Source of the DNA: Rhodobacteraceae bacterium HLUCCO07
GTDB taxonomy: Bacteria > Pseudomonadota > Alphaproteobacteria > Rhodobacterales > Rhodobacteraceae
Direction: 5' to 3'
Assembly: GCA_001314705.1 (NCBI GenBank)
Contig: LJSU01000020.1
Coordinates: 92,225-156,224 of the forward strand
Length of the DNA stretch: 64,000 bases
How positions within the stretch are numbered: position 1 is the stretch's first letter; the number at the start of each line of letters is the position of its first letter. This document shows positions 1 through 8,082 of this stretch, piece by piece. The translations under genes and the position numbers were made by a program. The notes under the pieces were generated by a model, which was not told the DNA's origin, did no database searches, and saw only the letters and a list, made by a program, of their open reading frames with translations.

Positions 1-2
1 CG

Positions 3-1493
3 GCCTTCAAGAAGCCCAAGGGGGTGGACAACCCCTTCGATCTCGACCTCGACACGCTGACCGAGGAAGACCTCGACGGGATCCTCGAATTCGCGTTCCT
101 GCGCTATTTCGAGGATTCGGGGCTTTTCGGCACGGTCGAGGATTGCCTTGACCGGATCGAGCAACTCAAGCGGATCGGCGTGACCGAGATCGGCTGCCTG
201 ATCGATTACGGCATCGACCCCGACCTAGTGCTGGAAGGGTTGAAACCGCTGGCCGAGGTGCATCGCCGGGCCAACCTCTCCGAGGGCATGGCCGACGACG
301 ATTTCTCGATCGCGGCACAGATCATCCGCCACGGGGTCACGCATCTGCAATGCACGCCCAGCCTGGCCCGGATGATCTCCATGAACGAGGAGGCGCGGCT
401 GGCGTTGGGGCGTGTGAAGCACCTGATGATCGGGGGCGAGGCGCTGCCCGGAGCGTTGGTGGACGAGTTCGCGCAGATCACCGATGCGCATATCGAGAAC
501 ATGTATGGCCCGACCGAGACCACGATCTGGTCAACGACCGAGACCGCGCAGGGCGGCGAGGGCGTGGTCAATATCGGCACGCCCATTGCCAACACGCAGG
601 TTTACGTGCTCGGCGACGACATGCAGCCGGTACCGGTGGGCGTTGCCGGTGATCTCTGGATCGGCGGGGCCGGCGTCACCCGCGGATACTGGCAACGCGA
701 GGCGTTGACCGAAGAGCGGTTCGTGCCGAACCCGTTCCATGGCGGGCGGATGTATCGCACCGGCGATCTCGTGCGCTGGCGCGCCGATGGGCGGCTCGAT
801 TTCCTGGGTCGGGCGGACAACCAGGTCAAGCTGCGCGGCTATCGCATCGAACTGGGCGAGATCGAGGCGCGCCTGCATGAACAGCCCGGCATCCGCCAGG
901 CGGTGGTGACGGCGCGCGAGGACAGCCCCGGCGACACGCGGCTGGTGGCATACCTGCTTTCCGACGGGGCCCTGGACGAGGCCGCGTTGCGCGTGGCGCT
1001 GGCGCGCGATCTGCCCGAGTTCATGGTGCCCGCGCATTACGTGCGGCTGGATCAGTTCCCGCTGACACCCAACCGCAAGGTGGATCGCAACGCGCTGCCG
1101 GCCCCGATGCGGGCGGTCGCGCCCGAAGCGGCCACCGCGCCGGATGACGGCAGCATCGAGAGCCGCATTGCCGGGGTCTGGACGCATGTTCTGGGCGTCG
1201 AGCGGATCGGGGCGAAGGACAACTTTTTCGATCTTGGCGGGCATTCGCTCCTCGCCGTGCAGGCGCTTCGCGAAATCCGCGAATTGTGCGCGGTGCCAAA
1301 GCTGGCGATCACCGACATCTTCCGCTTTCCCACGCTGGAAGGGCTGGCCGGGCGGGTCAGGGAAATGGCCGGCGACGTGCCGCCCGGGCCGAAGCCCGGG
1401 CCGGATACGCGACCGGAGCCGGTTGTGGCAGCGGGCGACATGCAGTCGCGCCGTCGCGAGATGCGGGCCAAGCGCAGGATGGCGAGAACCTGA
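3..1493 (+). CDS. Nonribosomal peptide synthetase, C-terminal part (monooxygenase-bearing adenylation domain plus carrier domain), partial at 5' end
   Basis: The frame is open from the first bases, so the start lies upstream. Residues are counted from base 24. Residues 1-85 look like the C-terminal part of an FMN-dependent luciferase-like monooxygenase of the MupA/Atu3671 type. The second half of an adenylation domain follows directly: NMYGPTETT (A5, about 159), YRTGDL (A7), RGYRIELGEIE (A8) and NRKVDRNAL (A10, with the catalytic Lys). A carrier domain comes next, with the phosphopantetheine-accepting Ser in FFDLGGHSLL (about 400-410). The chain then ends in a Pro- and Arg-rich tail with no thioesterase or reductase domain, so product release must be provided elsewhere. 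The neighbouring phosphopantetheinyl transferase supports a working assembly line. The product cannot be predicted from this fragment. Confidence 0.88.
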   Translation, partial: AFKKPKGVDNPFDLDLDTLTEEDLDGILEFAFLRYFEDSGLFGTVEDCLDRIEQLKRIGVTEIGCLIDYGIDPDLVLEGLKPLAEVHRRANLSEGMADDDFSIAAQIIRHGVTHLQCTPSLARMISMNEEARLALGRVKHLMIGGEALPGALVDEFAQITDAHIENMYGPTETTIWSTTETAQGGEGVVNIGTPIANTQVYVLGDDMQPVPVGVAGDLWIGGAGVTRGYWQREALTEERFVPNPFHGGRMYRTGDLVRWRADGRLDFLGRADNQVKLRGYRIELGEIEARLHEQPGIRQAVVTAREDSPGDTRLVAYLLSDGALDEAALRVALARDLPEFMVPAHYVRLDQFPLTPNRKVDRNALPAPMRAVAPEAATAPDDGSIESRIAGVWTHVLGVERIGAKDNFFDLGGHSLLAVQALREIRELCAVPKLAITDIFRFPTLEGLAGRVREMAGDVPPGPKPGPDTRPEPVVAAGDMQSRRREMRAKRRMART

Positions 1494-1494
1494 G

Positions 1495-2178
1495 ATGGCG
1501 CTGGATGGCGACCCCCTGGCGGAGCTTGCCACCGCACTTGAACGGGTGCTGCCGCCCGGCGTGGCGATGGCGGCCGAAGACCCGGCGGCGCCGGAGGGGG
1601 GCCTGTTTGCCGTTGAGGCCGAGGCCATGGCGCGGGCGGTTCCGGCCCGGCGGGCCGAGTTCGCCGCCGGGCGCCGGGCCGCGCATCGCGCGATGGCGCG
1701 GCTGGGCCTGGCGCCCGCGCCGGTCGCGATGGGGCCGGATCGGGTCCCGGTCTGGCCGCGCGGGCTGATCGGGTCGATCTCGCACTGCGAGGGGGCCTGT
1801 GTGGCGCTGGTGGCGCGGATGGCTGACATGCAGGCGGTTGCGGTCGATCTCGAACCCGACGCGGACCTGCCCGATGACCTGCTGCCGGTTGTCTGTTCCC
1901 CGGCCGAACGTGCCTGGTTGCGCGATCTGGCGCCCGCAAGGACCGGGCGAATGGCGCGGCTGATCTTCTCGGTCAAGGAATGTGTTTACAAGCTGCAATA
2001 TCCCCTGACCGGAAAAATCATGGAATTCAGCGATGTCGAGGTCGAAATTGACCTTTCGCATCAACGTTTCTCGGCCCGCCTTGCAGCGCATGACACGAAG
2101 CACGCGCCACCCTGGACACTGGCCGGGCGGTTCGGGCAGGCCGGCGGCGTGATGTTCTGCCTCAGCTTTGCCCGGTAA
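1495..2178 (+). CDS. 4'-phosphopantetheinyl transferase (EntD/Sfp type)
   Basis: A 227-residue protein that would transfer the phosphopantetheine arm of CoA to carrier-protein serines. It shows the family core: GSISHCEG near the middle, AVDLEPD with the Mg-binding acidic residues, and FSVKECVYK, which matches the (W/F)SxKE(A/S)xxK signature. The ATG lies one base past the stop of the NRPS gene, so the two are almost certainly co-transcribed and translationally coupled. Longer in-frame starts would run back into the NRPS gene and were not used. The context points to NRPS carrier domains rather than fatty-acid ACP as its substrate. Confidence 0.9.
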   Translation: MALDGDPLAELATALERVLPPGVAMAAEDPAAPEGGLFAVEAEAMARAVPARRAEFAAGRRAAHRAMARLGLAPAPVAMGPDRVPVWPRGLIGSISHCEGACVALVARMADMQAVAVDLEPDADLPDDLLPVVCSPAERAWLRDLAPARTGRMARLIFSVKECVYKLQYPLTGKIMEFSDVEVEIDLSHQRFSARLAAHDTKHAPPWTLAGRFGQAGGVMFCLSFAR

Positions 2179-2223
2179 GTAGCTGTAATGAGGAAATTGC
2201 AGGGCCAAAGTCGCCGCGCAACA

Positions 2224-2238
2224 GAAACACAGTGTTTC
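2224..2238. promoter_or_regulatory. Perfect inverted repeat upstream of the Wzz-type gene
   Basis: GAAACAC and GTGTTTC are separated by one base, a perfect 7-bp dyad in the spacer between the phosphopantetheinyl transferase and the Wzz-type gene. No T-tract follows, so it looks more like an operator than a terminator. The regulator is unknown. Confidence 0.35.
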
Positions 2239-2421
2239 CGGGATTCTTGTTAAAATAGTGGCCAAATTGAGGCGGAGGGGTTAGGTTCTCCTCAACCACG
2301 TCCGTGCCGACAGGTCTGGCTGTCTGCCGTGGCTATGCCGCATGTGCAGGACGGACGTGAGAGGACAATGCCAAATTTCTGCGGGGGCAGGGAATTTCGC
2401 CAAGGATACGGGGTTTGGACG

Positions 2422-3732
2422 ATGGGCCAGATTCAGTCGGTTGGAGATGTTCTGGGCCTGCTGCGGCGGCACGTGATGTTGATCCTGGTCGTGTCGTTTC
2501 TGGGCAGTGCATTCTCGGTCTGGTGGGTGCTGAACCAGCCGCGCCTTTACGAGGCGACGGCGGTGGCGCAGATCGAGGCGGCCACGGTGGCGGATGCCGA
2601 GGGCAGCCCGCTGGCGGGCACCAGCGCGGATCAGCGGCTGCGCCTGCTGGAACAACAGCTCATGGCGCGCGACAACCTGGTCGACGTGATCGAGCGGTTC
2701 GGGCTTTATGCCGAAACCGACCTGTCGCGCAGCCGCAAGGTGGCGCAGCTGCGCGAATCGGTGCGGATCACCCAGATCACCGATCCGAACGTCCCGCCCG
2801 GCATGACGCGCATCCCGACGGGCATGAGGATCGCCGTGACCCATAACGACGCGGAGGCGGCGGCCGACGTGGCCAATCATTTCCTGTCGCAACTGGTCGA
2901 ACGCAATCGCGAGCGTCGGTCCACCGCGGCGCTGCGCAATCTTGAATTCTTCGAGTCCGAAGCGCGACGGATCGAAGCCGAGATGGCGGCGCTGGAGGAG
3001 CAGATTGCCGATTTCAGGGAAGAGAACGCCCGCTATCTCGGAGAGGGGATCAGCGCGCAGCGCGATGAACTGGGCAGCTTGCGCTCGACCCTTCTCGAGA
3101 TCGAACAGAGGATCATTGAGCTGGAGTCGTCGCGCACCCGCCAACGTGCCGAGGTGATCGAACGTCAGCGCGCGCTGCTCGAGGAACAGCAGGCGCTGAT
3201 CGAGGCGCGGATTGCCCAGATCGAAGAGGCGATCGCCAGTTCACCGGAAGTCGAACGGCAGTTCGGGGTGCTGAACCGGCAGCTGGAGCAATTGCGCGAG
3301 CAATACGATATCGTGACCCGCCGTGCGACCGAGGCCGAGATGGGGCAACTTCTTGAAAGCCAGCAGCGAACCGAGCGGATCGAAGTTCTGGAAAATGCAC
3401 TTGTGCCGGAAAACCCGGTTTCCGGAAGCCGAAAGAAGCGCGCGGCGCTGGGCGGGGGCATGAGCCTTGTTCTGGGCGTTGCCATCGCCTTTCTCATCGA
3501 AATGCTGAACCCGGTGATCCGCACGCGGGCGCAGCTTGAACAGGCGCTGAACGTCAAGGCGGTGGTGGCAATCCCGAGGCTGGAGACCCCGCGCCAACAC
3601 CGCCGCCGCTGGGTCTTGCTGCTTTCGGTCCTGTTGGCGCTGGGTGCGGTGCTTGTGCTTGGCTGGCAGGTGATACGCGATGCGGTGGAGGCGGTTCTCG
3701 GGGCGCTTCAGCGGCGCCGGACCCAAGCCTGA
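2422..3732 (+). CDS. Wzz-type polysaccharide co-polymerase / chain-length determinant
   Basis: A 436-residue inner-membrane protein expected to set polysaccharide chain length or steer export. A transmembrane helix lies near the N terminus (HVMLILVVSFLGSAFSVWWV), followed by the Wzz domain and a long periplasmic coiled coil rich in Glu, Arg and Leu. Two hydrophobic segments close to the C terminus flank the motif ENPVSGSRKK. The start chosen fits the usual family N terminus (MGQIQSVGDVLGLLRR). An in-frame ATG at 2368 has a better ribosome-binding site (GAGAGGA five bases upstream) and would add 18 residues. The gene converges on the BY-kinase-like gene, its likely cytoplasmic partner, with 19 bp between the stops. 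Confidence 0.85.
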   Translation: MGQIQSVGDVLGLLRRHVMLILVVSFLGSAFSVWWVLNQPRLYEATAVAQIEAATVADAEGSPLAGTSADQRLRLLEQQLMARDNLVDVIERFGLYAETDLSRSRKVAQLRESVRITQITDPNVPPGMTRIPTGMRIAVTHNDAEAAADVANHFLSQLVERNRERRSTAALRNLEFFESEARRIEAEMAALEEQIADFREENARYLGEGISAQRDELGSLRSTLLEIEQRIIELESSRTRQRAEVIERQRALLEEQQALIEARIAQIEEAIASSPEVERQFGVLNRQLEQLREQYDIVTRRATEAEMGQLLESQQRTERIEVLENALVPENPVSGSRKKRAALGGGMSLVLGVAIAFLIEMLNPVIRTRAQLEQALNVKAVVAIPRLETPRQHRRRWVLLLSVLLALGAVLVLGWQVIRDAVEAVLGALQRRRTQA

Positions 3733-3751
3733 CCGTGCGGCGCCGCGCGCG

Positions 3752-4804
3752 TCAGTAGCCGTAGCTGTAGGCCATCGCGTCATCGGCTTCGGCCTGGTTG
3801 AGCACGACGCCGAGGAGTGGAACATCTTCGCCGATGCGGCGCATGGCTTCGTGCACCTCGTCGGGTCTGGTTTGCCCGCCCCCGATGATCATGAGGATAC
3901 CGTCGAAATGATCCTTGAAGGCGATCACGTCGTCGAAGGCCAGTGCCGGGGGGAGATCGTAGAGCACGATGTCGGGGTCGAGCTCGTCCATCATCCGCGA
4001 AAGGGCGATCGCGGTTTCGGGCGCCTGAAGCAATTCGGCGGCATAGGATTCGACCTGGTCATTCATCGCCACGGCGAGATTCGTGCCGATATTGAGCGCG
4101 TTGCGGCCCAGCCGCTTGAACGCCTCGGTCACACCGGTCCGGCCACGCAGGAAATTCCCGATGCTGCCGGGATCATCCACGCCAAGAACCGTCGCGACGG
4201 ACGGGTTGCGCATGTCCATGTCCATCAGGATGGTGCGGTGGGTTTCATACCGCGAGAGCGAAATGGCCAGGTTCACCGCCGTGAACGTCTTGCCGCAATC
4301 GCGGGTGGGCGAAGTGATCGCGACGCGTTTCCAGTCGTGCTCGGCAAGGGTTCGCACCAGCCGGGTGCGCAGCACGTCGAACGCCCCGTGGGCGGGATCG
4401 TGGCGGGTGGCCGTGATGATCAGGTTGCGTTCGAGATGCCCGGCATCGACGGGTATGGAGGACAGCCGCGACCATGAGCGCCCGGGCATGGGCAGCGGTT
4501 CGGCGGACGGCGCCGGGGGGGCTGTGTCCTGATCCTGACGATCGCTGTCTCTCGGGGCTTCCTGAGCTGGTTCGGCCGGGGTGGTGCCGTCGGGATCGAG
4601 CGGCTGTGCAGCCTCGCCCAATTCGACGGTGCTCGCCTCGTTCGAGGTGACCTCGGCGGCCTCTTCCGACAGGTCGATGTCATCCCGCCGGGCGGGCGGG
4701 TATTCGTCGGGTGCGGCCGCGGCGATTTCGGCGATCAAACGGTCCCGCGCGGCCCGGTCGAGCCGGCGCCGTGTCTTGCGGGTCAGGGGGCGGTCATCAG
4801 ACAT
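3752..4804 (-). CDS. BY-kinase-like ATPase for polysaccharide biosynthesis (CpsD/CapB/Wzc-C type)
   Basis: A 350-residue cytoplasmic P-loop protein. About 110 residues of charged, acidic, probably disordered sequence precede the domain. The Walker A motif reads TSPTRDCGKT, Walker A' lies in LMDMDMRNPS, and a Walker B-like strand is VLYDLPPAL. The C terminus ends in AMAYSYGY, a short tyrosine cluster of the kind autophosphorylated in bacterial tyrosine kinases. In this family the ATPase works with a Wzz-type membrane partner, here supplied by the facing gene. Actual kinase activity is inferred from the family and not shown by the sequence. Confidence 0.82.
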   Translation of the reverse strand: MSDDRPLTRKTRRRLDRAARDRLIAEIAAAAPDEYPPARRDDIDLSEEAAEVTSNEASTVELGEAAQPLDPDGTTPAEPAQEAPRDSDRQDQDTAPPAPSAEPLPMPGRSWSRLSSIPVDAGHLERNLIITATRHDPAHGAFDVLRTRLVRTLAEHDWKRVAITSPTRDCGKTFTAVNLAISLSRYETHRTILMDMDMRNPSVATVLGVDDPGSIGNFLRGRTGVTEAFKRLGRNALNIGTNLAVAMNDQVESYAAELLQAPETAIALSRMMDELDPDIVLYDLPPALAFDDVIAFKDHFDGILMIIGGGQTRPDEVHEAMRRIGEDVPLLGVVLNQAEADDAMAYSYGY

Positions 4805-4886
4805 CGCAGACCCCCGCCCGGATCGACGGATGGCAAAGCCCGCAGTTCTGTCGCGTCGCGCCTGTCACTCTCATGTCCTGCCATTG

Positions 4887-4909
4887 AACGCCCGTCTGCT
4901 TTGGGCGTT
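4887..4909. terminator. Hairpin AACGCCC/GGGCGTT between two minus-strand genes
   Basis: A perfect 7-bp stem with a 9-base loop between the end of the fused oxidoreductase/epimerase gene and the start of the BY-kinase-like gene. The same stem sequence recurs at 35693-35711 just after another minus-strand gene. There is no clear U-tract, so it may be a weak terminator, an RNA-stability hairpin or an operator. Confidence 0.3.
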
Positions 4910-4987
4910 ACCACGGAATTCTCCGCCTTTTTCCCCGATAAAACAAGGAAATGGGGCCAAATTATGCCTATTGTTCGGAAACACGCA

Positions 4988-7072
4988 TCAAAACCCCATC
5001 AGGTTGGCGCGCGTGATCGCCTGGTCGACAAAGCGCGCGCGATCGGTTTCGGGTTGCCAGCCCAGCACTGCCTTTGGCCTTGAATTGTCGAAGGGCGAGA
5101 GATGCGCGCGGCTTTTCCAGTCCTTCAGGGATGCACGGCTGAGCCCCTTGCGGCGCAGAACCCGCGTCTTGAGCAGGAATTTCACCGCGTCGGCGGCGTG
5201 GAACACCCAGAGCGGGCCGGGTGAGACGCGGATACGCGCCCCGAGCGCCCGGTGGATCGCTTCGAAATAGCCCCGCGCCGAGAGCATCGGCTCTCCCACG
5301 AGGTTGAAGCTCTGGCCCGCGGCTTCTTCGACCTCGATCATCCGCACCAGCGCCTCCGTGCAATCGTCGATCAGCACGAAGGGCAGGATGTTGCGTCCAT
5401 GGCCCCAGATCCGGACCGCGCCCGCCCCGTGCCAGCGCCCGATGCCCCAGTGCTGCAACGGGCCGCCATGGCCGACCACGATCCCCGGCCGGGCGATCAC
5501 GATCTCAATACCGTCACCGTGTAGCTCCATCAGCTGGCGTTCGCTTTCGGCCTTGGAACGGGCATAGATGTTGCGCGCCTCCAGCGGGCCGAAGCCGGTG
5601 TCCTCGGTAATGGTCTGGCTTGGGTCGGACATGTCGTAAGAGGCGATCGTGCCGGTATAGATCAGCCGCTTGACGCCCGCGTCGCGCGCTGCGCGGGCGA
5701 TGCGAAGGCTCACCCCCACGTCGTTTTCAAGCGCGGCCTGCCATGTCGTGTCGAGCGATTTGGCGAGGTTGTAGACATGGGTGATGCCCTGCATCGCCTC
5801 GCGCAGCGCGTCCTCGTCGTAAAGCGAGGCGCTCACGGTCTCGACGTGGTCGGCGATATCGTCGAACGGGCCGCTGGACCCGCGCGAGAGCACGCGCACA
5901 TCATGGCCGCGCGCCACCAGCGCGCGGGTCAGTGCGCGGCCGATAAAGCCGGTGCCGCCGATCACCATCACGTCGGGTGCGGGCTTGCCCCCGGGACGGG
6001 GCAGCTCGGGGTCGGGGCGCAGCCGGGCCAGCGTCGCGTCGATGGCCTCCATCACCTGCACGGCGCTTTGACCCGAGAACCGCGCGTCGGGCGCGTGGCC
6101 TGTGCGGAGCGCGCCATAGGTCGCGGTGCAAAGGCCGCGGAACGAAAGGCCATAGGGCGATTTCTGGTTGAGCGAGGTCAGTTGGCGCGCGGCGTTGCGC
6201 GTGCCCTCGCGCAGATGCGCCCAGGATTGCGCCAGTTCGGCGCGCAGCGGGTTCACCACCAGGTCCGAGGCATTGGGCCGCGCGATCACCAGCGTGTCAT
6301 TGGCATAATCGAGCCGCGCCATGCCCGACGATCCGCGCAGGCAAACCGAGCGGTCGTCATGGGTTTCCACGAGGCTGAGCGTCAGGGTTACGTCCACCCC
6401 GCCGGCCCGGGCAAGGATGCGCCAGGATTGTGGCCGTGTGCCGCCCCCGGGCAGGGCGATCTCCTTGCCGGTTTCCAGGTGCAGGATCTCGGCCGGGCCG
6501 AAAAGGTCGGTCATGAAGGCAAAGAGATGCGGGCCCAGTTCGAGCAGCAGGTTGCGGCTTGCCCGCAGGGGCCAGATGCCGAACGGCCCCGCACGCAAGG
6601 GGGCAAACGGAAAGGCCCAGGTGATCTCGGCGGTGGAGATGCGGCCCAGTTGCCCCTCGGCCAGCGCGGTTTTCAGCCGTTGGTAGGAGGGCAGCCCGAG
6701 GAAATTGTGCCCGGGGGTGAACTGCACCCCGTGTGCCTTGGCGGCCTCGGCGATCTCGCGTGTCTCGTCGGCACCCAGCGCAACCGGCTTTTCCACCAGC
6801 ACATGCAGCCCCGCCTTGATGCATTTCATGGCCAGCGGGTGATGAAGATGGGGCGGCGTCAGGATATGCACCGCGTCGACTGCGCCGGCGGCGAGCATGT
6901 CGTCGAGATCGGTGAAGGCCTGCACGCCATATCCGTCGGCGATCCCCCGCGCGGCGCTGGAGGACCGATCGCAGACGGCGGTGAGCTCAACGCCCTCGGT
7001 CGCGCGCAGCGCATCGGCATGCCAGCTTGCGATATACCCCGCCCCGATCAGGCCAACCCGTGTCTTTGCCAT
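4988..7072 (-). CDS. Fused Gfo/Idh/MocA oxidoreductase and NAD-dependent epimerase/dehydratase
   Basis: A 694-residue two-domain protein. The N-terminal half (about 1-370) is a Gfo/Idh/MocA sugar oxidoreductase with the Rossmann motif VGLIGAGYIASWHA and the family signature EKPVAL. The C-terminal half (about 385-694) is an extended SDR with VIGGTGFIGRAL and the catalytic pair in YARSK. Both halves are of a size to be active, so it may catalyse consecutive steps on a sugar nucleotide. The start is the ATG at 7072; upstream in-frame codons run into the preceding gene. It is the last gene of a minus-strand run, 17 bp after a GT2 gene. The same two families occur as separate genes at 9317-11397. 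Confidence 0.85.
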   Translation of the reverse strand: MAKTRVGLIGAGYIASWHADALRATEGVELTAVCDRSSSAARGIADGYGVQAFTDLDDMLAAGAVDAVHILTPPHLHHPLAMKCIKAGLHVLVEKPVALGADETREIAEAAKAHGVQFTPGHNFLGLPSYQRLKTALAEGQLGRISTAEITWAFPFAPLRAGPFGIWPLRASRNLLLELGPHLFAFMTDLFGPAEILHLETGKEIALPGGGTRPQSWRILARAGGVDVTLTLSLVETHDDRSVCLRGSSGMARLDYANDTLVIARPNASDLVVNPLRAELAQSWAHLREGTRNAARQLTSLNQKSPYGLSFRGLCTATYGALRTGHAPDARFSGQSAVQVMEAIDATLARLRPDPELPRPGGKPAPDVMVIGGTGFIGRALTRALVARGHDVRVLSRGSSGPFDDIADHVETVSASLYDEDALREAMQGITHVYNLAKSLDTTWQAALENDVGVSLRIARAARDAGVKRLIYTGTIASYDMSDPSQTITEDTGFGPLEARNIYARSKAESERQLMELHGDGIEIVIARPGIVVGHGGPLQHWGIGRWHGAGAVRIWGHGRNILPFVLIDDCTEALVRMIEVEEAAGQSFNLVGEPMLSARGYFEAIHRALGARIRVSPGPLWVFHAADAVKFLLKTRVLRRKGLSRASLKDWKSRAHLSPFDNSRPKAVLGWQPETDRARFVDQAITRANLMGF

Positions 7073-7089
7073 GTCGATCCCTCGACCCC

Positions 7090-8082
7090 TTACTTGTACT
7101 CGATTATTTCCATGTCCCAGCCGCGTCGCTTGCGCTTGTGATAGCGCATCGCACCGATGAGGTTGGGAAATTTCGACAGGAAGAGCAGGACCGAATGCCG
7201 CATCGCGGTCGCCAGCGGCAGGCCGGCGCGGCGCAATCCCCGGACCGTGCGCACATAGGACAGCGAATAGAGTGCCAGCACGGCCAAGAGGAGTGGCCAT
7301 GACATCACCGCGCCCACGATCGCCAGGAAGGGCAGGACCGCTCCGAAAAGCCAGACCCGGCGCCGTTCCTTGACGAAATGGCCGGGGTGCAGGTCGCCCA
7401 CCTGGGCAAAGCCGTGGCCCGAGCGGATCGCGCGTTGCCACCATTGGGCAAAGCTGTGCATCGCGGCGTCGTGATGCGTCATCGGCAGGGGCAGGCGATG
7501 AACGCGAAAGCCCGCGTCGCGCACGCGCACGCAAAGCTCGTCATCCTCGGCGGCGATGACATGCGGGTCGAACCCCTCCAGCCGGGCAAAGAGGTCACGT
7601 CGCACCATCATGTCGCCGCCGCAGGCATCTATATCGCCGGTCGGGCGGTGCCATTCATAGTCGCACATCTCGTTGTAGATGCTGGCATGGGGCTCGATCT
7701 CGGCGCGCCAGCCGGTGATGATGCCGATATCGGGTGCTTCGTCCAGCGCGCGTGCCGCATGGGTCAGCCAGCCGGGTTCCAGCGTGCAGTCGCCATCGAC
7801 GAATTGCACGTAGTCGGGCGGTGGCAGGTCGGCGGTCAGCACCGCGAACCCCGCATTGCGGGCGCGCGCAGCGGTAAAGGGTTCGCCGGTGTCGAGCAGC
7901 ACGACCTCGGCCCCGGCCTTGCGGGCCTCTTCGACCGATCCGTCTGTCGATCCGGAATCGACATAGACGAGCCGCCTTGCCTCGCCCTGCATCGAGGCCA
8001 GGCAATTGACAAGCCGCTGGCCCTCGTTGCGTCCGATCACCACGGCGCCGATCACGGGATCTCTGGTGGCGGGTTTCGTCAT
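7090..8082 (-). CDS. Family 2 glycosyltransferase
   Basis: A 330-residue GT-A-fold enzyme. The N terminus has IGAVVIGRNEG and YVDSGSTDGS, typical of GT2 nucleotide-sugar binding. The metal-binding DxD-type motif is VDGDC, and AAEDDELCVR follows further on. One or two hydrophobic segments near the C terminus (LPFLAIVGAVMSWPLLLAVL) suggest membrane association. Its start overlaps the stop of the upstream GT4 gene by four bases (ATGA), so the genes are coupled. It probably adds one sugar of the polysaccharide repeat unit; donor and acceptor are unknown. Confidence 0.88.
   Translation of the reverse strand: MTKPATRDPVIGAVVIGRNEGQRLVNCLASMQGEARRLVYVDSGSTDGSVEEARKAGAEVVLLDTGEPFTAARARNAGFAVLTADLPPPDYVQFVDGDCTLEPGWLTHAARALDEAPDIGIITGWRAEIEPHASIYNEMCDYEWHRPTGDIDACGGDMMVRRDLFARLEGFDPHVIAAEDDELCVRVRDAGFRVHRLPLPMTHHDAAMHSFAQWWQRAIRSGHGFAQVGDLHPGHFVKERRRVWLFGAVLPFLAIVGAVMSWPLLLAVLALYSLSYVRTVRGLRRAGLPLATAMRHSVLLFLSKFPNLIGAMRYHKRKRRGWDMEIIEYK

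Noticed and set aside
5777..7141. Plus-strand open frame of 454 codons
   Set aside because: Antisense to the fused oxidoreductase/epimerase, both halves of which have intact motifs.
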